Below are positions 59,011 through 64,000 of a DNA stretch of 64,000 bases, piece by piece. The stretch lies in contig JAPPNF010000156.1 in assembly GCA_028818755.1 (NCBI GenBank), positions 1 through 64,000 of the forward strand, read 5' to 3'. Under the pieces are notes generated by a model. It did no database searches, had not been told where the DNA came from, and was given only the letters and a program-made list of their open reading frames with translations. The position numbers and the translations under genes were made by a program. This stretch comes from Deltaproteobacteria bacterium (GTDB lineage Bacteria > Desulfobacterota > Binatia > UBA9968 > JAJDTQ01). Every line of letters begins with the position of its first letter. Position 1 is the first letter of the stretch.

Positions 59011-59514
59011 CTATGAGACCGCCTCGTAGGGGTAGCGCTTTACCTTCTCCATGTTCTTGCCCTCGATGCGGATCAGCTTGGTGGTGTCGGCGCGCCAGGG
59101 CGAGTGGAGATCCCCTTCGTTGTACAGGTGAGCCATGCCGCGCTTGAGGGTGTAGGTGCGCAGCTTGCGGGCCTTGCCTCTCTTTCCCTCGCCGGCCGGC
59201 TCGACCTTCTCCCAGTCGGTCATCTCGGTCTCGCCCGCGGCCTGACCGTAGATGGCCCATGCGGGACCGTGGTCGTGGGGATTGCTGCCCTTAGCGCCCT
59301 TGTTGTGGTGGGCGAGGATGCAGAAGCCGAGCTCCTCGTCCTCGTAGATCACCTTGCGCTCCGGCTGTTCCTCCTCGATGTGCTCGGCGATGAATTCATC
59401 GTCCTTGCAGACCTCTGCGACCAGCGTGACCACCTTCTCGCGCCCCTCGGGGCCGGGCTCCGCCTTGAGAATGCGATGACACTCTGCCGCGAACTGTTCC
59501 AACGTATGGCTCAT
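59011..59514 (-). CDS. Cysteine-dioxygenase-like cupin protein
   Basis: A 167-residue cupin with AGGAGG before ATG 59514. The iron-binding motif is SNPHDHGPAWAIYGQ, like the H-x-H of thiol dioxygenases, with the third His probably in DLHSPW. An N-terminal helical part (about 1-45) and LIRIEGKNM near the end fit the cysteine dioxygenase family. No Cys-Tyr crosslink pair is evident. It may oxidise a thiol or another small acid. It lies between a Pht5-like gene and the TRAP operon. Confidence 0.72.
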   Translation of the reverse strand: MSHTLEQFAAECHRILKAEPGPEGREKVVTLVAEVCKDDEFIAEHIEEEQPERKVIYEDEELGFCILAHHNKGAKGSNPHDHGPAWAIYGQAAGETEMTDWEKVEPAGEGKRGKARKLRTYTLKRGMAHLYNEGDLHSPWRADTTKLIRIEGKNMEKVKRYPYEAVS

Positions 59515-59608
59515 GATACGACTCCTCCTGACAATGTACTTCGGGACATTTCCCCGAGAATTCGCAGTGATGGAACCCTTCTACGCTTTCCCTTGCGATG
59601 GTGTCAAG

Positions 59609-60601
59609 CTACTCCGTCCACCCCACGATGGGCGTGAACAGGTCCTCCAGGGCGGGCCTGGGCTCCGCCACGAACCCTTGCTCCACGAGGTACTGCATGA
59701 ACGTCTCAAGGTTGGCCCGATTGGCCTCCACCCCGTAAGGGTAGGGGTCGCCGCCGAAAAGCTCCCGGATCTCGTCCACCTCGGCGTTGAGCCACGGGAC
59801 CATGTACAGCATGGCGCCGGTGAAGCTCATGTGCTTCAGCACCCATGCCTTGGCCGCCTGGAAGGCCTTGAACATGCTCTCGGCGATCCACGGGTGCCGT
59901 TCATGAAGCTCCTCGCGCATGACGATGGTGTGCATGATGGGAAAGATGCCGGTGGCCTGGAAGTACTCCCGTTCGGCCCGGCGGTAGTCCGGGAAAAGCC
60001 TGCCGACGGCCGGATTCTTGCCCAGCGAATCCGGCTGCCGGGCACCGAGATACGCGGCGATGGCGCCCTCCGCCAGCAGGTCGTTGATGGACTTGTCCGC
60101 CGGGGCCGGCTCGAGATCCAGGTCGCCCAACGGCCTCAGGTCCACCTCGCCGTCCGGCGGCCGCGGCGCGTTGACCCCGCCCTCGACCCAGCGGATGCTG
60201 GACAGGTCGACGCCGTGCCGGTGCTGCAGGATGCCGCGGATCCACACGGCCGCGGTTTGCCCGTATTCCTGGACGCCCACGCGCTTGCCGTTCAGGTCGG
60301 CGGGCTCGGTGACTCCCCGATCGCGGTTGACGTAGACGTAGGCGTGGCGGAAGAGACGCGACGGGAACACCGGCAGCGCGATGAAAGGGAACGATCCCCG
60401 CGAGCGCCGTGTCACGTAGGTGGACAGCGACATCTCGCAAAGGTCGAAGGCGCGAGTCTTCATCATGCGGGTGAAGATCTCGGGCGGCGACTGGATCTGC
60501 AGGCAGGTCACGTCGATGCCCTCGGGCCGGACCTCGCCCTTGGCGATGGCTTCGACGCGGTCATACGGCCCGGTTGCAAGGGTCAATGAGAGATTCCCCA
60601 A
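59609..60601 (-). CDS. Pht5-like (4,5-dihydroxyphthalate decarboxylase / PBP2-fold) protein
   Basis: A 330-residue protein starting at TTG 60601, with GGAGGA 7 nt upstream as support. The N-terminus MGNLSLTLATGPYDRVEAI has no signal peptide. Shared marks are ALPVFPSRLFRHAYVYVN, DLNGKRVGVQEYGQTAAVW and GGDPYPYGVEANRANLETFM. Two paralogues lie at 33861 and 62900. It diverges from a luciferase-like monooxygenase gene. Confidence 0.75.
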   Translation of the reverse strand: MGNLSLTLATGPYDRVEAIAKGEVRPEGIDVTCLQIQSPPEIFTRMMKTRAFDLCEMSLSTYVTRRSRGSFPFIALPVFPSRLFRHAYVYVNRDRGVTEPADLNGKRVGVQEYGQTAAVWIRGILQHRHGVDLSSIRWVEGGVNAPRPPDGEVDLRPLGDLDLEPAPADKSINDLLAEGAIAAYLGARQPDSLGKNPAVGRLFPDYRRAEREYFQATGIFPIMHTIVMREELHERHPWIAESMFKAFQAAKAWVLKHMSFTGAMLYMVPWLNAEVDEIRELFGGDPYPYGVEANRANLETFMQYLVEQGFVAEPRPALEDLFTPIVGWTE

Positions 60602-60644
60602 AGTCGTTTCCTCCGTGGTATGATTCCGTTGCTTGAGCGACGAC

Positions 60645-60668
60645 GCTCCCTGAGTTGAGGGAGCTTTT
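60645..60668 (+). terminator. Terminator-like hairpin in a divergent promoter region
   Basis: GCTCCCT (60645-60651) pairs perfectly with AGGGAGC (60658-60664) across a 6-nt loop and is followed by TTTT. On the plus strand this is a small Rho-independent terminator. It lies 55 bp before the monooxygenase ATG at 60723, so it may be a leader attenuator, or it stops antisense transcripts. Confidence 0.55.
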
Positions 60669-60722
60669 CAAAGTCGGGTCGAAACCGCAAGTTTGGCCGG
60701 AATCTAGGAGAATGGTCCACCC

Positions 60723-61718
60723 ATGCGGATGCAATTCAGTCTTCACAGCCCCAACGGCGGCCTGAAGGAAGCGGCGCGGATACGCGATCGCGTGGTGCGC
60801 GCGGAGCAGCTCGGCTTTGAGGGCATCTACCTCGGCTGCAGCCAGCTCAGCACCCCTGAGCCATTCCAGATCCTGGCGTGCTGTGCGGTGGCCACGACCC
60901 GGCTGAAGCTCGGCACCGCCGTGACCAACATGGTCTACCAGGACCCCACGGTGCTGGCGGGCTCGGCCGCGACCTTGAGCGACATCTCCGACGGCCGCGC
61001 CGTTCTCGGCCTCGGCACCGGCGACGGTCCCGTATTCGCCATGGGCCGAAAGGCCACCCGGCTCAAGGAGTTCGAGGAGGGCGTGCGCACCATCCGCGAG
61101 GTGCTCCGGGGCGGCGAGCTGGTGACGCCCAACAGCCGCGTGCGCGTGAGCTACCGGCTGCTGCCGACGCCCGTGTACCTTTCCATGGAAGGACCCAGGG
61201 GTCTCCGGCTGGCGGGGCGGGTGGCCGACGGGGTCTTTCTCGGGAGCGGGGTGGAGCCCCGCGCCGTGAGCTGGGCGCTGGCTCGCATCGCCGAGGGCGC
61301 GGCCGAGGCCGGACGTTCGCCCAAGGAGATCGCCGCCCTGGCCGCCGGCATGGTGTGCGTCAAGGAGGACGGCGACGAGGCGCGGCAAATCGTGCGCCGC
61401 CGCCTCGCCAATCGGGCGCACCACAACTTCCAGGCCACCCTGGAGACCGTGCCCGAGGAAGAGCTGGCCAGCATCAAGGAGTTCATGGCGGCCTTCGACC
61501 AGTCCAAGCCCATGGAGGAACGCTCCGACCCGGCGCTAATCACGGACTACCTGGTGCGGCGCTTCGCCATCGCCGGCACGCCCAAGGAGTGCATCGAACG
61601 GCTGGAGGAGTTGGCGGAGGCCGGCGTCGATCACGTCATGCTGACCCCCGCCCGGCGCGTCTACGAGGAGACCGTAGAGGCCTTGGCCGAGAAGGTGATG
61701 CCGGCGTTCGGAGCCTAG
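60723..61718 (+). CDS. LLM-class flavin-dependent oxidoreductase (Mer-like)
   Basis: A 331-residue TIM-barrel protein. It begins MRMQFSLHSPNGGLKEAA. Typical marks are LGFEGIYLGCSQL, TRLKLGTAVTNMVYQDP, DGRAVLGLGTGDGPVF, TPVYLSMEGPRGLRLAG and AGTPKECIERLEELAEAGVDHVML. This is the methylene-tetrahydromethanopterin-reductase-like (F420) branch. The product of the next gene, in the same direction 110 bp on, is also of the superfamily but from the LuxA-like branch. Confidence 0.87.
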   Translation: MRMQFSLHSPNGGLKEAARIRDRVVRAEQLGFEGIYLGCSQLSTPEPFQILACCAVATTRLKLGTAVTNMVYQDPTVLAGSAATLSDISDGRAVLGLGTGDGPVFAMGRKATRLKEFEEGVRTIREVLRGGELVTPNSRVRVSYRLLPTPVYLSMEGPRGLRLAGRVADGVFLGSGVEPRAVSWALARIAEGAAEAGRSPKEIAALAAGMVCVKEDGDEARQIVRRRLANRAHHNFQATLETVPEEELASIKEFMAAFDQSKPMEERSDPALITDYLVRRFAIAGTPKECIERLEELAEAGVDHVMLTPARRVYEETVEALAEKVMPAFGA

Positions 61719-61828
61719 CGGGGAGCTCGGCGGAGGGCGGCGAAGGCACATGGGCGAGGCCGGCCAAGGGCAGGCGGAACGGGGTGGGACACTTGATCCC
61801 GTGCCGTCCGTCGAGCAAGGGGAAACCC

Positions 61829-62842
61829 ATGCGATTCTATATCAACATCCTCTCCACCTACTATCCCGACATCGATCCGCCCTACGAGGTCTACTACCGG
61901 CAGATGCTGGAGCAGATCGAGCTGGCCGAGGAGCTTGGCTTCGAGTGCTTCATGTTCAACGAGCACCACTTCCTGGGCTACGGCGGTCTCATCGCCAACC
62001 CGGCGGTCATGCTGGCGGCGGCCGCGGCCAGGACCTCCAGGATCCGCCTCGGGCCCTGCATCGCCATCCTGAGCGTACGTCAGCCGCTGCAGGTCGCCGA
62101 GGACTACGCGATGGTGGACGCCCTGTCCGGCGGCCGGCTGGAATTCGGCATCGGGCTGGGCAACACGGCCCTGGATTACCGAGTGTTCGAGGTGCCGCAA
62201 ACCGAGGGGCGGGCACGGTACCAGGAGGCCCACGACATCATCATCAAGGCGTGGACCGAGGAGCGCTTCAGCCATGCCGGCGAGTTCTGGCGGTTCGAGG
62301 AGATCACCCTTTACCCGCGCCCCGTGCAGCAGCCGCTGCCGCTCATCTGGGTGGCGGGCACCTCGCCGGAGGGACTGGGGTGGGCCGGGCGGAACGGCTA
62401 CCACATCATGACCGTGGGTCATCCCCATCCGCCGGACAAGGTGGGCGCGGGCGTGCAGGCCTGGCGCGAGGGCCTGGTGGCCACGGGCCGCGACCCCGAG
62501 GACTACCACTGCCAGTACCACCTGCGCACCTACGTCAACGAGGATGCCTCGACGGCCCGGGAGATCGGCGAGAGGGCGATCGACCGCTACGAGGCGATCT
62601 CACGGATCCAGCGCAAGGCGCCTCTTCCGCCGGGTTACGTCTACGACTTCGAGGGAATGCTGGAAACGGGGCGCAACCTCTACGGCACCCCGGAGCAGTG
62701 CATCGAGATCATCAACAACGCCCGCCGACACTACTACTTCGACACCGTGACCCACAACTTCAACTTCGGCGGGCTCCCGCACGAGGAAGTGAAAAAGTCC
62801 ATGCGCCTCTTCGCGCGCGAGGTCATGCCGGCGTTCCGCTAA
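61829..62842 (+). CDS. LLM-class flavin-dependent oxidoreductase (LuxA-like)
   Basis: A 337-residue protein. ATG 61829 (MRFYINILSTYYPD) with AAGGGGA is chosen; a much longer frame runs back through the preceding gene and is not real. Marks are ECFMFNEHHFLGYG, SRIRLGPCIAILSVRQP, GGRLEFGIGLGNTALDY and PVQQPLPLIWVAGTSPE. It is related to the product of 49714. The gene is convergent with the Pht5-like gene at 62900. Confidence 0.88.
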   Translation: MRFYINILSTYYPDIDPPYEVYYRQMLEQIELAEELGFECFMFNEHHFLGYGGLIANPAVMLAAAAARTSRIRLGPCIAILSVRQPLQVAEDYAMVDALSGGRLEFGIGLGNTALDYRVFEVPQTEGRARYQEAHDIIIKAWTEERFSHAGEFWRFEEITLYPRPVQQPLPLIWVAGTSPEGLGWAGRNGYHIMTVGHPHPPDKVGAGVQAWREGLVATGRDPEDYHCQYHLRTYVNEDASTAREIGERAIDRYEAISRIQRKAPLPPGYVYDFEGMLETGRNLYGTPEQCIEIINNARRHYYFDTVTHNFNFGGLPHEEVKKSMRLFAREVMPAFR

Positions 62843-62851
62843 TCCGTACGC

Positions 62852-62885
62852 CACCCTTCGACTCCGCTTCGCTACGCTCAGGGTG
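62852..62885. repeat. Hairpin repeat between convergent genes
   Basis: CACCCTTCGACTCCGCTTCG continues to CTCAGGGTG at 62885, so CACCCT pairs with AGGGTG and inner bases also pair. This is a very common dispersed repeat in proteobacterial genomes. Here it lies between two convergent stops and likely ends both transcripts. Confidence 0.65.
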
Positions 62886-62899
62886 AACGCGCCGCCCCC

Positions 62900-63910
62900 T
62901 CAAAGGTCCAGCGTGCTCGGGGCGAATACTTCCTCCAGCGGGAGTTTGCGTGGCGTGAGCTGCTGCTCGAAGGAGTAGTCGACAAGCGTCTCGAGCATGG
63001 CGGCGTTGTCCTTGATGCCGTAGGGGAAGGGGTCTTCTCCGACGATGGACCGCGTCTGCTCCAGGTACGCGGGACCGAAGAAAAGGTCCGACGGGATGGC
63101 GCGCGGCAGCTGCCGGAGCCAGTGTTCCTTGGCCTTGGCGAAGGCCGCGTAGAGGTTGAAGGCGAGCCAGGGGTGCTTCTCGTGAACGTCGCCGCGGATC
63201 ACATAGCAATGGTTTACGGGGACGAACCCGTGAGCCTCGACGTAGCGCCGACCCTCGGCCATCATGTCCGGAAACAGCGGCCTGACCAGGTCCTCGTCGC
63301 CCTCCCGGCGGTCTCCGGTGGAACGATCGATGACGTTGCGTTCGGCGTGGAAGGTGCTCAGCAGCATGGCCGTGTCGAGCTCCCGGTCCACCAGCATGGA
63401 GATCAGGCTCTTTTCCGTAGGAATGCGGTGGAAACGGATCCCTTCCGGCGGCGTGAAACCGGTGGCGCCGCCGTGGCTCAGTTCCTCGCTGCGCTCCATG
63501 TACCAGTCTACGCCGTACTGGGACACGCCGAAGTCGTGCTCCAGAGTGCCGCGGGCCCACAGCGCCGCGGTCTGCTGGTATTCGCCCACGCCGATACGCT
63601 TGCCCGTCAGTTCGCTGGCCTGGGTGATGCCGGAATCCTTGTGGACGTAGAGCGCCAGGTGCATGAAGCGGCGCGACGGGAACACGGGAATCGCCACCAT
63701 GTCGTGTCCCCGGGACTTGGCGATGAGCAGGGAGGACATGGACATTTCCGCGACTTCGAACTCGCCGAACCTGAGCTGTCGCCAAAACGTCTCCGAGGGG
63801 TTCGAGTGGGTCCAGACCAGGTCGACACCTTCCACAGGGACGGTGCCGTCGAGCAGTGGAGCGATGCGTTCGTATTCGGCGGAGACGAGACTGAGTTGGA
63901 GTTTCTTCAT
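62900..63910 (-). CDS. Pht5-like (4,5-dihydroxyphthalate decarboxylase / PBP2-fold) protein
   Basis: A 336-residue paralogue of the products of 33861 and 59609. It begins MKKLQLSLVSAEYERIAPLL, without a signal peptide. Shared marks are AIPVFPSRRFMHLALYVH, ELTGKRIGVGEYQQTAALW and VGEDPFPYGIKDNAAMLETL. The ATG at 63910 has no clear ribosome-binding site. It is convergent with the LuxA-like monooxygenase gene. An enzymatic role in ring-acid turnover is inferred from the family name and context. Confidence 0.75.
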   Translation of the reverse strand: MKKLQLSLVSAEYERIAPLLDGTVPVEGVDLVWTHSNPSETFWRQLRFGEFEVAEMSMSSLLIAKSRGHDMVAIPVFPSRRFMHLALYVHKDSGITQASELTGKRIGVGEYQQTAALWARGTLEHDFGVSQYGVDWYMERSEELSHGGATGFTPPEGIRFHRIPTEKSLISMLVDRELDTAMLLSTFHAERNVIDRSTGDRREGDEDLVRPLFPDMMAEGRRYVEAHGFVPVNHCYVIRGDVHEKHPWLAFNLYAAFAKAKEHWLRQLPRAIPSDLFFGPAYLEQTRSIVGEDPFPYGIKDNAAMLETLVDYSFEQQLTPRKLPLEEVFAPSTLDL

Positions 63911-64000
63911 GCGAGTCAGTCGGGGTGATGCGGACGTCCGGAGTAGGGTGCGGTGGTTTCAGCGGGTGCCGGCCGGACCGGGAACGGACGGCGTCGAGCG

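Noticed and set aside
60878-61828. N-terminal extension of the LuxA-like monooxygenase frame
   Set aside because: The extension overlaps the preceding monooxygenase gene in another frame and has shadow composition. ATG 61829 with a ribosome-binding site starts at the family N-terminus.
1-64000. CRISPR array, tRNA or rRNA genes
   Set aside because: No regularly spaced direct repeats and no tRNA- or rRNA-like conserved sequence were seen on either strand. A tRNAscan-type run would be decisive.

Overview
The window is high-GC bacterial DNA, roughly two thirds G+C by eye, densely packed with genes on both strands. It carries no rRNA, tRNA or ribosomal-protein marker, so taxonomy is inference only. 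The gene content fits an uncultured proteobacterium-like or Tectomicrobia/Binatota-like heterotroph: TRAP and ferric-type ABC uptake systems, five luciferase-like monooxygenases, hydantoinase subunits, bicupin dioxygenase-like proteins, three Pht5-like proteins and Sox genes. Genes often begin with GTG or TTG, and operons use 4-bp ATGA or GTGA overlaps.

Layout. 1-4.6 kb: a truncated cyclic-nucleotide-binding-like ORF, then an ECF sigma / anti-sigma / CpxP-like envelope-stress operon and a PAS histidine kinase with two stand-alone receivers. 4.7-10.7 kb: a luciferase-like monooxygenase, a TAXI-type TRAP transporter with a fused permease and two tandem binding proteins, and a lipoprotein of metallo-beta-lactamase fold. 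10.9-15.1 kb: a ferric-type ABC binding protein and double permease, and a MetE-like methyltransferase. 15.2-26.4 kb: a probable ring-degradation island with HyuA/HyuB, VOC proteins, a NicX/M29-like protein, two SDRs lacking YxxxK, and two bicupins separated by a MITE. 26.4-36.8 kb: a second ferric-type ABC system (permease and binding protein, ATPase further on), ornithine-cyclodeaminase-like protein, monooxygenase, M24 peptidase, a third bicupin, a Pht5-like protein and an alpha/beta hydrolase without the nucleophilic serine. 36.8-39.8 kb: a second MITE copy, a lytic transglycosylase, a repeat coiled-coil membrane protein and a polysaccharide deacetylase.

39.8-44.3 kb is the most interesting block. 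It is a tightly overlapping operon of an MNIO (DUF692) enzyme, its DUF2063-like partner, a peptidase-less type-I ABC exporter, a 46-residue one-helix membrane peptide and an SDR-fold protein without catalytic residues. This looks like an MNIO-based peptide-modification and export system of unfamiliar composition. 44.5-49.6 kb holds an amidohydrolase and a compact sulfur cluster: a YeeE/TsuA-like transporter diverging from it and soxY-soxZ-fccA-fccB. 49.7-50.7 kb is another monooxygenase under a promoter nearly identical to that of yeeE.

50.7-55.8 kb is a lower-GC block (about 57-60% in sampled lines) with different codon use: PhoD-like phosphatase with a 3' frameshift, an unknown protein, a cholesterol-oxidase-like GMC enzyme and a Cys-nucleophile alpha/beta hydrolase. 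It is probably horizontally acquired. 56.0-63.9 kb has a three-gene DctPQM TRAP system, a cysteine-dioxygenase-like cupin, two monooxygenases and two more Pht5-like proteins.

Taken together the window reads as a catabolic island: high-affinity import of organic acids or cyclic compounds, ring oxidation and opening, and flavin-dependent oxygenation, alongside a partial sulfur-oxidation module and one candidate RiPP-type system.
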